A stretch of 26,782 bases of DNA from Flavobacteriales bacterium UBA6165 (lineage in GTDB: Bacteria; Bacteroidota; Bacteroidia; Flavobacteriales_D; Crocinitomicaceae), in assembly GCA_002422285.1 (NCBI GenBank), contig DIUF01000060.1, forward strand, positions 1 through 26,782, given 5' to 3'. The translations under genes and the position numbers were made by a program. The notes under the pieces were generated by a model. It was given only the letters and a program-made list of their open reading frames with translations. It was not told the origin of the DNA and did no database searches. Of the stretch, positions 8,812 through 16,718 are shown one piece after another. The first letter of the stretch is position 1; the number at the start of each line of letters is the position of its first letter.

Positions 8812-9237
8812 ATGTCGATAATCAGTTCAGATAAAGCACCAAAACCTGTAGGACTCTATCCACATGCCAGAAAAGTGGGCAATTTGTTGTTTCTTTCTGG
8901 GGTTGGTCCTCGCGTGGCGGGCTCAGATGCTCAAGATTCGCAAGTGCCTGGTTTGAAGCTTGATAAAAATGGCAATTTCATCGAGTTTGATTTTGAGGCA
9001 CAATGTCGCTCTGTTTTTGACAACGTACGCGTAATTTTGGAAGAGTCGGGTTCGTCGTGGGACAATTTGGTAGATGTTACCGTGTTTTTGGTGAACATGA
9101 AAAGAGATTTCCACACCTACAACCGTGTTTATGCTGAATATTTCAAAGACAACCAACCTTGTAGAACAACTGTTGAGATCAACTCACTGCCTACGCCAAT
9201 CGCTATAGAATTAAAATGTATTGCAACAATTGATTAA
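8812..9237 (+). CDS. RidA (YjgF/YER057c/UK114) family protein
   Basis: 141 residues, slightly longer than the usual 125-135. The RidA fold features are visible: NLLFLSGVGPR (24-34), FDNVRVILEESGSSWDNLVDVTVFL, YNRVYAEYF, the conserved Arg in CRTTVEINSLP (R118) and the late Glu in IELKCIA (E133). Canonical RidA hydrolyses reactive enamine/imine intermediates. The N-terminal PHARKVGNLLFLSG and the extra loop (36-52) look closer to the 2-aminomuconate deaminase-like branch than to canonical RidA, but no kynurenine-pathway gene is nearby. Cytosolic. Its stop is two bases from the start of the next gene, so the two are probably co-transcribed. Confidence 0.88.
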   Translation: MSIISSDKAPKPVGLYPHARKVGNLLFLSGVGPRVAGSDAQDSQVPGLKLDKNGNFIEFDFEAQCRSVFDNVRVILEESGSSWDNLVDVTVFLVNMKRDFHTYNRVYAEYFKDNQPCRTTVEINSLPTPIAIELKCIATID

Positions 9238-9239
9238 TT

Positions 9240-9821
9240 ATGTTAGGATTTATCATTAGAACCGTATTGACCTTAGCCACATTGGCTTTCACTGTTTATT
9301 TATTTGGAAACGGAAATTGGGGCTGGGGAATCACTATGATTCTTCCATTAGCCATTTTGATTTTCAGCTTTTTCCGCCACGAACGCATTATTTTGGCCCT
9401 CAACCAAATGCGTGTAGGGAATACAGAAAAGGCTTACGAACATTTGAAAAAAATAACAGCGCCTCAAATGATGGTGAAACGTCAGCAGGCTTACTATTAT
9501 TACCTCATTGCGATGCTGGGAACACAAGAACATGGCATGGCAAAAAGTGAGCAATTGATGCGTAAAGCGTTGAGCTTAGGACTGCGTTCAGGAATGGATA
9601 AAGCAGTGGCACATTTGCACTTGGCTGGCATGTGCTTACAAACAGGACGTAAACAAGAGGGACTAAAATTGCTTGATGATGCTAAGCGTTTAGACAAAGA
9701 CGGCATGCTTTCAGATCAAATAAAAATGATGAAGAAGCAAGCTACTCAAGTGGCTTCCAAAAATCAAATGCGCATGATGCAATTGGGTGGTGGAAAAATG
9801 AGAATGGGTAAGCCGAGATAG
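9240..9821 (+). CDS. Membrane-anchored TPR-like protein of unknown function
   Basis: 193 residues. Two N-terminal hydrophobic helices (about 2-22 and 28-46) are followed by helical pairs resembling tetratricopeptide repeats: ALNQMRVGNTEKAYEHL (about 55-71) and AVAHLHLAGMCLQTGRKQEG (about 122-141). The end is a Met- and basic-rich tail. The pattern suggests a membrane protein exposing a small protein-interaction surface. It starts two bases after the RidA-family stop and ends five bases before the convergent ppk1 gene. No specific function can be assigned. Confidence 0.8.
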   Translation: MLGFIIRTVLTLATLAFTVYLFGNGNWGWGITMILPLAILIFSFFRHERIILALNQMRVGNTEKAYEHLKKITAPQMMVKRQQAYYYYLIAMLGTQEHGMAKSEQLMRKALSLGLRSGMDKAVAHLHLAGMCLQTGRKQEGLKLLDDAKRLDKDGMLSDQIKMMKKQATQVASKNQMRMMQLGGGKMRMGKPR

Positions 9822-9826
9822 TCTTT

Positions 9827-11863
9827 CTAAACAAGCGCCTTGTAAAATTCATATAACGCGGTCTGTGCTTCAATCAAATTGCCGTTGGATTTTACGTATT
9901 CATTCTTTTGTAGAGCATCAATAACACGGGCTTTTTTGTTTCCCGTCCATAACGTTGATAAATAGCTATTGAGTTGTTTTGCCAAATGATCGTCATAAAT
10001 CGGTGTGATTACCTCAACGCGCTTGTCTAAATTGCGGGCCATCCAATCTCCAGACCCAATAAAAACCTGTTGCTTGTGTTTCTCCGACCCAAAAATAAAT
10101 ACCCGTGAATGTTCTAGATAACGACCAACGATTGAGCGCACCTCGATATTTTCACTTTGCCCAGGAACACCAGCAACTAAACTGCACATGCCCCTACAAA
10201 TAACACGAATTTTAACCCCAGCACATGAGGCGTCATAAAGTTTTGAAATCATTTTTTCATCAATCAAACTATTCATTTTGAGAAAAATAAAAGCTGGTTG
10301 TTTCTTTTTGGCTTTGGCAATTTCCACGTCAATCATCTCTACCCATCTGCGTCGTGAATTAAATGGCGAAACGATTAAAGTGCTGAAACGTCCTCTGTCA
10401 ACATTATTCTCAAAGAATCGGAACAACTTGATAACCTCATTGACAATCGCTGAATTGCCAGTCAACAAGCCAATATCATCATAAATACGGGCAGTTTTTT
10501 CATGGAAATTGCCGGTTCCAACATAAGCGATATGGCTGCGCTTCCTATTTGAAACTCGCGATATGAGCATCAATTTAGAATGAACCTTAAAACCTGGAAC
10601 CCCATAGATAATTGTTGCGCCGAGATCATCTAATTTCGTTGACCAATACAAATTGTTCTCCTCATCAAAACGGGCCAAAAGTTCAAAAACAACAGTGACT
10701 TGTTTGCCATTTTTCAAGGCAGTAATTAAGGCGTTCAATATTTTAGAATCACGTGCGGCTCTATAAATATTAATCCTAATGCTCTCAACTTTTGGGTCAA
10801 GAGCTGCCTCTCTGAGCAAATCAATAATGTAATCGAACCTTTGATATGGAAAATGCAACAACTCATCGTGCTTCAGGATATGTTTGAACATGAAGCGTTG
10901 TTGGCACAAAACAGGATGATCAACTGGCGGTTGTGGCGGATGATTGTGTTCAGGAATACCAAAATCTGGGAAATTCATAAAATCCTTGAAGTTATGATAC
11001 TTACCCCCAGGAATAACGTTTTCGTTTTCTCTTAAGCCCAACATTCGCATCAATTGATGAACCATGTCAATTGGCATGTGGCCATCATAAACAAGACGCA
11101 CGGGCTCGCCCTTTTTTCTATCCTTGATGCCTTTATTCATTTTATCGACCAAAGACAAAACCTGTGTTTCTTCCAAATCAATTTCAGCATCACGAGAAAA
11201 CTTAAAAGTATAAGCCTCGGTGCTATCCGCTGAAAATATCTTAAAAATCTCGGGCAAATGCATACGTATGATGTCATCCAAAATCACTAAGTTTCGAACA
11301 CCGTCTTGCTCCTTCAGCTTGTAAAATCGCGACACATAAGAAGGAATCTGAATCAATGCATACCGCACCTTAATCTTATCGAAATAATTCAACTTGACAG
11401 CAAGAAAAATAGCGTCATCGCGCAGTTCGGGAAATTTACTTTTCTTATCCACCAATATAGGCATGATTAAGTGTTTGATTTCATTATCGAAATACCAAGA
11501 AATCTCTTTTCGTTGGGTTTCATTAGCGTTCGTCTCATCAATCAAACGAATATTCTGCTTTCCCAATTCACGAAGAATTTTTTGGTAAGACAACTCAAAC
11601 AAACGCTGTTGCTTCAGTACTAAAGCCTTGATTTCATTCAAAAGATCGGCAGGGCTTCCAGAAAAACCATAGACCGATTTGGTACGTTGATCAACCATGC
11701 GCTTGACACCTGCCACACGTACTTTGAAAAACTCATCCAAATTATTGGAATAAATTCCCAAAAATTTAATACGCTCCAAAAGTGGATTTCTTTGGTCGAG
11801 AGACTCTTGCAGCACACGATGGTTGAATGACAACCAACTCAATTCAGGATTCCTATACTTCAT
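9827..11863 (-). CDS. ppk1: Polyphosphate kinase 1
   Basis: 678 residues from the ATG at 11863, close to the E. coli enzyme's 688. It reversibly polymerises the gamma-phosphate of ATP into polyphosphate. Seen: the N-terminal ELSWLSFNHRVLQES and LGIYSNNLDEFFKVR; the phosphorylated-His motif GFKVHSKLML (H428), matching the autophosphorylated His of PPK1; and the second conserved His in RYLEHSRVFIF (H585). A GTG two codons upstream is rejected because it overlaps the -7 element and adds nothing to the family alignment. Peripheral membrane association is typical. It is a single gene, convergent with the TPR gene, and no pho genes or exopolyphosphatase lie beside it. Confidence 0.97.
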   Translation of the reverse strand: MKYRNPELSWLSFNHRVLQESLDQRNPLLERIKFLGIYSNNLDEFFKVRVAGVKRMVDQRTKSVYGFSGSPADLLNEIKALVLKQQRLFELSYQKILRELGKQNIRLIDETNANETQRKEISWYFDNEIKHLIMPILVDKKSKFPELRDDAIFLAVKLNYFDKIKVRYALIQIPSYVSRFYKLKEQDGVRNLVILDDIIRMHLPEIFKIFSADSTEAYTFKFSRDAEIDLEETQVLSLVDKMNKGIKDRKKGEPVRLVYDGHMPIDMVHQLMRMLGLRENENVIPGGKYHNFKDFMNFPDFGIPEHNHPPQPPVDHPVLCQQRFMFKHILKHDELLHFPYQRFDYIIDLLREAALDPKVESIRINIYRAARDSKILNALITALKNGKQVTVVFELLARFDEENNLYWSTKLDDLGATIIYGVPGFKVHSKLMLISRVSNRKRSHIAYVGTGNFHEKTARIYDDIGLLTGNSAIVNEVIKLFRFFENNVDRGRFSTLIVSPFNSRRRWVEMIDVEIAKAKKKQPAFIFLKMNSLIDEKMISKLYDASCAGVKIRVICRGMCSLVAGVPGQSENIEVRSIVGRYLEHSRVFIFGSEKHKQQVFIGSGDWMARNLDKRVEVITPIYDDHLAKQLNSYLSTLWTGNKKARVIDALQKNEYVKSNGNLIEAQTALYEFYKALV

Positions 11864-11868
11864 AAGCA

Positions 11869-11876
11869 CAAAAATA
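11869..11876 (-). promoter_or_regulatory. -7 element immediately upstream of ppk1
   Basis: Minus-strand TATTTTTG is an exact TAnnTTTG match only 5 nt before the ATG at 11863. If used, the transcript would start at or almost at the start codon (leaderless). Confidence 0.5.
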
Positions 11877-12004
11877 TAGAATATGCTTGAACGAATGTTA
11901 AGACAACATTAATCAAAACTAAATTCAACTTCATGTAACAAAATCATTTCAATCCCTGATAAAACCCAATTGCTCAGTAAACAGAACCCATGAATCAGTA
12001 GTGC

Positions 12005-12035
12005 TGTGAACTTCAAGTTATGTTCTGTAAATTTG
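12005..12035 (+). promoter_or_regulatory. Promoter-like sequence upstream of a possible small RNA or leader
   Basis: TGTG (12005-12008, one mismatch from TTTG), a 19-nt spacer and TAAATTTG (12028-12035), an exact TAnnTTTG match. The expected transcription start is near 12041. Confidence 0.5.
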
Positions 12036-12040
12036 TTCTA

Positions 12041-12176
12041 ACTCAAAAAACATCATGCTTATGACTATTCATTACATTTGGATTTTTGGCGACAGTGGCA
12101 ACTAAGAACCAACAAAATCATCGAAGTTTTACATTTTACACAAAGGGACGTTGAATAATTCTGCGTCCTTTTTTCT
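12041..12176 (+). ncRNA. Candidate small RNA or attenuated leader (about 135 nt)
   Basis: The interval is bounded by a Bacteroidetes-type promoter and an intrinsic terminator on the same strand, with no convincing gene inside. It could be an independent small RNA or the leader of the lipoprotein gene at 12225, with termination or read-through setting expression. I do not recognise it as tmRNA, SRP RNA or a known riboswitch. The exact start is inferred from promoter spacing. Confidence 0.3.
12144..12176 (+). terminator. Intrinsic terminator-like hairpin
   Basis: AAAGGGACG (12144-12152) pairs with CGTCCTTTT (12166-12174), a 9-bp stem including one G-U pair, with a 13-nt loop and a T-run to 12176. 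No plus-strand gene lies upstream, so it ends either a small RNA or an attenuated leader. Confidence 0.6.
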
Positions 12177-12224
12177 TGGTTTCTAATAAAAAATAGCTTT
12201 CTTTGCGCAAACAAAATATTAGTT

Positions 12225-12569
12225 ATGAAGAAAATTGTAATGGTAGCTGCATTGGGCTTGTTTGTATTGGCTTCTTGTGGTGAAAAGAAAAAAGACGTGT
12301 GTACTTGTATGAAAGAAGCTACACAAATGATGCTTGACAAAGGTTTTGAAAACATGAGTGAAGAGCCTGAATATCCAGAAGGATGTAAGTATATCGCTGA
12401 TATGTCTCAAGAAGAAATCGACAAGCAAATTGACGACGCATGTCGTGAAGAATTGATGAAAATGATTTTTGGTGATTTCAATTTCGACGATTTAGACCTT
12501 GGTGACATGGAACTAGGTGACGAAGACATGACTTGGGATGATGCTGCTAGCGAAGAGCCTGCTCAATAA
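12225..12569 (+). CDS. Small acidic lipoprotein, four-Cys family, copy 1
   Basis: 114 residues. A lipoprotein signal peptide has lipobox LASC (C18). The mature part carries CTC (C26, C28), a C-x-YI-xx-MS-xx-EI block (C54) and C73, then FGD and a strongly acidic tail (about 84-110). A paralogue lies directly downstream at 12687 with the same cysteine order. Predicted to be lipid-anchored and exposed to the periplasm or cell surface. The paired cysteines suggest disulfides or metal binding, but nothing proves either. It ends before a strong terminator, so it is probably its own transcription unit. Function unknown. Confidence 0.85.
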   Translation: MKKIVMVAALGLFVLASCGEKKKDVCTCMKEATQMMLDKGFENMSEEPEYPEGCKYIADMSQEEIDKQIDDACREELMKMIFGDFNFDDLDLGDMELGDEDMTWDDAASEEPAQ

Positions 12570-12589
12570 TCTCGATTCTCAATAATTAG

Positions 12590-12615
12590 AAAGCTGCCTT
12601 GTGCAGCTTTTTTTT
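12590..12615 (+). terminator. Intrinsic terminator after lipoprotein copy 1
   Basis: AAAGCTGC and GCAGCTTT form a perfect 8-bp stem with a 5-nt loop followed by a run of T, 20 bp after the stop codon. Confidence 0.92.
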
Positions 12616-12686
12616 ATCTCTATTTTTTATCCCAAGCGCTGCTTATCGAGAAAAATAAGTTTTTATCTTCGTTCTTAAAAAAAACC

Positions 12687-12977
12687 ATGCTTCAAAGACT
12701 TTCATTGTTATTTATTGCTCTGGCGCTTTTCAATTCCTGTTCGCAAGAGTCTGATACCTGCTCATGTTGGGAGGAATTGGTAACACGTGCGGATAACCAA
12801 AGTATTTCTGCTTCGTGTGAATACATTCTGGAAATGAGTTTAGACGAGATTCATGCTGAGGCAGGACCCGATTGTATCGAGAAAATCAACAGTATTTTAT
12901 TTGGTGATGACGATATAGAATACAATGAAGAGTTGGACGAAAATGCCATGTTCGAAGAAATAGAAAATTTCGAATAA
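12687..12977 (+). CDS. Small acidic lipoprotein, four-Cys family, copy 2
   Basis: 96 residues. The lipobox is FNSC (C18), followed by CSC (C25, C27), CEYILEMSLDEI (C44), C63, FGDDD and an acidic tail. C44 to C63 is 19 residues, the same as C54 to C73 in copy 1; the spacer after the C-x-C motif is 9 residues shorter. The clear shared pattern with low overall identity indicates an old tandem duplication. A near-consensus -7 sequence, TATCTTCG (12664-12671), suggests its own promoter beyond the copy 1 terminator. Function unknown. Confidence 0.82.
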   Translation: MLQRLSLLFIALALFNSCSQESDTCSCWEELVTRADNQSISASCEYILEMSLDEIHAEAGPDCIEKINSILFGDDDIEYNEELDENAMFEEIENFE

Positions 12978-13009
12978 GGTTAAGGACTATAATTTCTCAA
13001 TAGACTTAA

Positions 13010-13041
13010 TTTGCGACTTAGAATTTATTTCAATACATTTG
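13010..13041 (+). promoter_or_regulatory. Consensus Bacteroidetes promoter upstream of the porP-type gene
   Basis: TTTG (13010-13013), a 20-nt spacer and TACATTTG (13034-13041): both elements match at standard spacing. The expected leader to the ATG at 13155 is about 107 nt. It contains a 24-codon frame (13058-13132) of no recognisable product. Confidence 0.75.
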
Positions 13042-13154
13042 CCCTGCTTCTAGAGTCATGATGATTATGAATTCAGATTCTATGGGCAATTTGAATGTAA
13101 AAACTCGCTTGCTATACGCTGCGATATATTAGAAGACGCTAATCATAGATATCA

Positions 13155-14186
13155 ATGAAAAAAATATTCTTCACCCTTGGAATTGTTGGTACAATTGGGA
13201 TTTCAATTGCACAAGACCCTCATTTCTCTCAACCGGAAATGGCTCCTTCCATGTTGAATCCTGCCTTGGCTGGCGCAAATTATGATATTCAAGCCAATGT
13301 GGCATATAGAAATCAATGGAACAGCGTTGGCTATGCTTTTCAAACTATGTATGCGTCTGCAGATATGCGCTTGGTAACGGATGCTCGTCAACCTAAAGGA
13401 TATTTCGGTGTTGGTATAGCGTTTATCAATGATGTGGCGGGTGGAGCTCGGGTAACCAATAATTCAATTGCCCTCAATTTAGCATACCACATCATATTGG
13501 ACAAAGGTCACACTCTAGGTCTTGGTGCCAACACGGGTTTTGGATTCAACTCAATAAGTGGCACAAACGGGAGATGGGCAAGCCAATTTGACGGTGTGCA
13601 ATATAACATGCTGATCCCTTCTGGTGAAAGTTTTCAAGCTGCCACATACTCGTTTTTCGATCTGGGCGCTGGGTTGTTATACTCTTTCAAAAAGAAGGAA
13701 TACTATATGACCAAAAATGACTCACGACAAGTGAATGTAGGTTTTTCGGCTTATCACCTTACGCGCCCACAACACTCGTTTGTAGACAAAAGTGTAGCAC
13801 GTTTGCCAATGCGATTTGTAGGTTTTGCAAATGTGTCCTATGGCCTAGATAACACCAATATCTTAATCGAGCCAGGTGTTTATTACATGCAACAAGGTAA
13901 AGCACGTGATATCCTTTTGGGCTCAGATGTGCGCTATATCTTAAAGGATAAATCTCAGCGCACAACAGCATTCAACGTGCAAACTTTTGGCATGGGCTTG
14001 TTTTACCGCAATTTCGACGCGCTATTCGTTCGCGCATCATATGAGCATTATGGTTTCAAACTTTCTCTTGGATACGACTTCAACATCTCGACTTTGGCTA
14101 CAGCGTCGCGCGGACTAGGTGGATTTGAATTGGCCTTGCGTTGGACAATTGACGATCCCTTCGTTGAAACCCGTATCAAAAAGTAA
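13155..14186 (+). CDS. PorP/SprF family type IX secretion system membrane protein
   Basis: 343 residues with a signal peptide (1-19, ending ISIAQ) and the family opening DPHFSQPEMAPSMLNPALAGA, followed by the NVAYRNQWNSVG block. The remainder alternates aromatic/glycine-rich strands typical of an outer-membrane beta-barrel (GYFGVGIAFIND, LGLGANTGFGFNS, VNVGFSAYHLTRP, LFVRASYEHYGFKLSLGYDF). PorP/SprF proteins support T9SS secretion or surface attachment of particular cargo; SprF-type members usually pair with a neighbouring large adhesin. No such adhesin and no T9SS core gene (porK-N, sov) lies next to it. Its closest neighbours are the two acidic lipoproteins upstream and an aldehyde dehydrogenase one base downstream. 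The T9SS connection is firm; the specific cargo is unknown. Confidence 0.92.
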   Translation: MKKIFFTLGIVGTIGISIAQDPHFSQPEMAPSMLNPALAGANYDIQANVAYRNQWNSVGYAFQTMYASADMRLVTDARQPKGYFGVGIAFINDVAGGARVTNNSIALNLAYHIILDKGHTLGLGANTGFGFNSISGTNGRWASQFDGVQYNMLIPSGESFQAATYSFFDLGAGLLYSFKKKEYYMTKNDSRQVNVGFSAYHLTRPQHSFVDKSVARLPMRFVGFANVSYGLDNTNILIEPGVYYMQQGKARDILLGSDVRYILKDKSQRTTAFNVQTFGMGLFYRNFDALFVRASYEHYGFKLSLGYDFNISTLATASRGLGGFELALRWTIDDPFVETRIKK

Positions 14187-14187
14187 A

Positions 14188-15558
14188 ATGCGCACACATA
14201 TCGAAGAATTGGTCGCCAAAAAACGTGAATTCTTTTATGAGAAAAACACGCTTAACATACAATTCAGAAAAGATGCGCTTATTCGTCTTAAAACAAATAT
14301 AAAAAAACACGAAACCGAAGTCTGCGAGGCCCTGGCTGCTGACCTAGGAAAATCTAAAGAGGAAGCTTACCTTACCGAGCTTGGTGTTGTTTACCACGAA
14401 CTCAATCTGCACATCAAAAATGTAGCACGCTGGTCGAGGGCAACAACTGTTTCTACACCCTATTTCTTGCTGCCTTCCCATTTTAAGTCTATTCCTCAAC
14501 CTCTTGGTGTGGCTTTGATTTTAGCGCCTTGGAACTACCCTTTTCAATTGGTCATCAATCCACTGATTGGCGCCATTTCCGCAGGGTGCTGTGCCTTGAT
14601 TAAACCGGCGCCTCAATCGCCTAAGACCAACGAAGTCTTGATGAAAATCATCCAAGAAAGCTTTGTGGAAGAACATGTGTCAATGATTTTAGGCGATGTG
14701 GATGTGTATGAGCCCATTTTGCAGGTACGCTACGACGTCATTTTCTTTACAGGCAGTCCTCGCGTTGGCAAAATCATTATGAAGGCCGCAGCCGAACATT
14801 TGTGTCCCGTAATCTTAGAACTCGGTGGTAAAAACCCATGCATCATCGACCAAGATGCCAACCTAGATGTTGCCGCCAAGCGCGTGGTTTGGGGCAAATG
14901 CATCAATTCTGGTCAAACGTGTATTGCGCCAGATTATTTGGTGGTGCATCAATCCATCAAAGAAACTTTCGTAGAAAAACTCATCGAAGCTTACAAGCAG
15001 CTTTACCCAGCAGAAGGCACTCAGACCAATCCTTTTTTTGGTAAAATGGTGACACAACAAGCCGCAGCGCGCATGGAGAAATTAATCGCGCAGGGAAATG
15101 TACGTTTTGGTGGAACTGTTGATGTAGAAAACCGTCGTGTGCATTTCACTATCCTCAATGAAGTCAATATGGATGCGGAATTGATGAACGAAGAAATTTT
15201 TGGACCACTGTTACCTATTATCACCTTCACGAACCTGGAACAATGCATCCATGAAGTGAACCACAAAGAACGGCCTTTGGCGGCATACTACTTCGGTTCA
15301 TCGAGAAGAGCCGCATACTTTTCTGAAAACATTTTGACTGGCGGCGTGGGCATCAACGATACCATCATGCAAATCACCAACCCCAAACTGCCCTTTGGAG
15401 GCGTTGGCACAAGCGGTATGGGTGCCTACCACGGCAAACACAGCTTTGATTGTTTCTCGCACCAAAAAGCTGTAGTAAAAACCCCCACTTGGATAGATTT
15501 GCCCTTTAAATATCCGCCTTTTAAGTATATGGGGATTGTAAAGAGCATGTTGGGGTAG
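14188..15558 (+). CDS. Aldehyde dehydrogenase, class 3-like
   Basis: 456 residues from the ATG at 14188, one base after the preceding stop; starts further upstream would only extend into the porP-type gene. Catalytic features are present: ILAPWNYPFQL (N116), FFTGSPRVGK, the general base Glu in ILELGGKNP (E211) and the nucleophilic Cys in NSGQTCIAPDY (C245). Length and the short N-terminus match class 3/fatty-aldehyde dehydrogenases, which oxidise medium- to long-chain or aromatic aldehydes with NAD(P). The hydrophobic C-terminal stretch (about 430-456) may mediate membrane association. It converges with the oxidase operon with one base between stops. Linkage with the T9SS gene is probably transcriptional rather than functional. 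Confidence 0.95.
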   Translation: MRTHIEELVAKKREFFYEKNTLNIQFRKDALIRLKTNIKKHETEVCEALAADLGKSKEEAYLTELGVVYHELNLHIKNVARWSRATTVSTPYFLLPSHFKSIPQPLGVALILAPWNYPFQLVINPLIGAISAGCCALIKPAPQSPKTNEVLMKIIQESFVEEHVSMILGDVDVYEPILQVRYDVIFFTGSPRVGKIIMKAAAEHLCPVILELGGKNPCIIDQDANLDVAAKRVVWGKCINSGQTCIAPDYLVVHQSIKETFVEKLIEAYKQLYPAEGTQTNPFFGKMVTQQAAARMEKLIAQGNVRFGGTVDVENRRVHFTILNEVNMDAELMNEEIFGPLLPIITFTNLEQCIHEVNHKERPLAAYYFGSSRRAAYFSENILTGGVGINDTIMQITNPKLPFGGVGTSGMGAYHGKHSFDCFSHQKAVVKTPTWIDLPFKYPPFKYMGIVKSMLG

Positions 15559-15559
15559 C

Positions 15560-16090
15560 CTAATAAAACGGACTAATCATCAAATACACAACAACGCCCG
15601 TAACGGCCACATACAACCAAATCGGGAAAGTGGTTTTGGCAAGTTTTTTATGTCCTTCGAAATCGCCAACATAGGCGCGCAGGTAGGTGAATAGCACCAA
15701 GGGAATAACGGCAATACTCAAAAACACATGGGTGATGAGGATAAAAAGATACACCCAATACAGCGCGCTTTCTTTATCGCCATAAGGCACAGGATCGCTG
15801 GTGATGTGGCGCAAAACGTAGCCTACCAAAAATAATACAGACAAAACCAAGGCAAATTGAATCAAACGCTGGTGGAGCTTTCTGTTGCCTTTTTTGATGG
15901 CCATTACCGCAGCAACCAAAACAACAGCTGTGAGTCCGTTTATGGTAGCATAAGTAGGTGGTAAGAAAGAGGTGTCGAAGCCATCAATTTTGATGGTAAA
16001 CAAAAGTGCTACAACTGCCCAAATCACAATGGAAAGCGCCCAAATGCCCAACTTGAGCATGCGCAATTTATCTTTACTTACTGATGCCAT
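15560..16090 (-). CDS. DUF420 membrane protein (CtaM-like cytochrome oxidase assembly)
   Basis: 176 residues with five predicted membrane helices (about 13-33, 48-65, 77-97, 112-137, 153-172). Conserved histidines lie at the membrane faces: LHQR (H73), LRHITSDP (H95), ITHVFLS (H121) and GHKKLAK (H147). The family includes Bacillus CtaM, needed for maturation of heme-copper oxidases; a role in heme or copper insertion is inferred here from family and operon position. Its start overlaps the end of the sco gene by 17 bp, indicating translational coupling. It is the last gene of the operon. Confidence 0.9.
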   Translation of the reverse strand: MASVSKDKLRMLKLGIWALSIVIWAVVALLFTIKIDGFDTSFLPPTYATINGLTAVVLVAAVMAIKKGNRKLHQRLIQFALVLSVLFLVGYVLRHITSDPVPYGDKESALYWVYLFILITHVFLSIAVIPLVLFTYLRAYVGDFEGHKKLAKTTFPIWLYVAVTGVVVYLMISPFY

Positions 16091-16718
16091 ATTCTGTTCT
16101 TAAAAGTCTTCTAATATCCTGGTTGAGTTGATCTACTTCCTCGGTATTGGTGCCATCATACACCCCACGGATTTTGCCACTTCTATCAATTAAAACTATT
16201 GAGGGCGAATGGGCAAAACCACCGGGTTCGTCTTCATCTGCGCGGGCATGCACCAAAAACCCTTTTACACCCAAATGATGCGTAGCGGCTTCATCGCCGG
16301 TGAGGAAATCCCAGTTCTTCAAATCCACACCATATTGGTTTGCATATTCCAACAACACTTCAGGGGAATCGTTTTTGGGGTTAATAGTGAAAGAAAGAAA
16401 GTGTAATTCCTCGATGTCGGATGTCAAAACCTGCAAGCGCTTCATCTGCGAAGTCATTTTGGGGCAAATAGTAGGACAAGTGCTGAAAAAGAAATCTGCA
16501 ACAAATACGCGTCCCAATACGTCCTTTTTAGAAACAGTTTTCCCGTTTTGGTTGGTGTATTCAAAATCTGGAATTTCATGGAAAATAGTATCCACCACTT
16601 TACCGTCTTTATACACCAAATCGCGGTCGCCATAAATGGGTAAAACCGGTTCAGATTTGCAGCCAAACAAAAACAGATTGGCCAGAAGCATCGCACCGAA
16701 AAAAATCTTATTTGTCAT
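16074..16718 (-). CDS. SCO1/SenC family copper chaperone lipoprotein
   Basis: 214 residues from the ATG at 16718, preferred over an in-frame start 39 bp upstream because it begins a lipoprotein signal peptide with lipobox LFGC (C20). Thioredoxin fold with the copper-binding motif STCPTICPKM (C81, C85) and the distal His in GGFAHSPSIVLID (H170), so all three Cu ligands are present. Sco proteins deliver copper to, or reduce, the CuA site of cytochrome oxidase subunit II. It overlaps the upstream Sco-like gene by 11 bp and the downstream DUF420 gene by 17 bp, as expected for a coupled assembly module. Confidence 0.95.
   Translation of the reverse strand: MTNKIFFGAMLLANLFLFGCKSEPVLPIYGDRDLVYKDGKVVDTIFHEIPDFEYTNQNGKTVSKKDVLGRVFVADFFFSTCPTICPKMTSQMKRLQVLTSDIEELHFLSFTINPKNDSPEVLLEYANQYGVDLKNWDFLTGDEAATHHLGVKGFLVHARADEDEPGGFAHSPSIVLIDRSGKIRGVYDGTNTEEVDQLNQDIRRLLRTEYGISK

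Larger units (their letters stand above)
11864..12224. other. 361-bp intergenic region between ppk1 and the first acidic lipoprotein
   Basis: No convincing coding sequence. It holds the ppk1 -7 element, a plus-strand promoter-like sequence (12005-12035) and a plus-strand terminator-like hairpin (12144-12176), listed separately. A 16-codon frame beginning at 12055 lies between the last two. Confidence 0.6.

Noticed and set aside
13058..13132. 24-codon leader ORF upstream of the porP-type gene
   Set aside because: No ribosome-binding context, regulatory codon run or recognisable peptide; kept only as a note in the promoter entry.
14119..14187. Upstream extension of the aldehyde dehydrogenase to a non-ATG start
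   Set aside because: It lies inside the porP-type gene. The ATG at 14188 directly follows that stop and matches family length.
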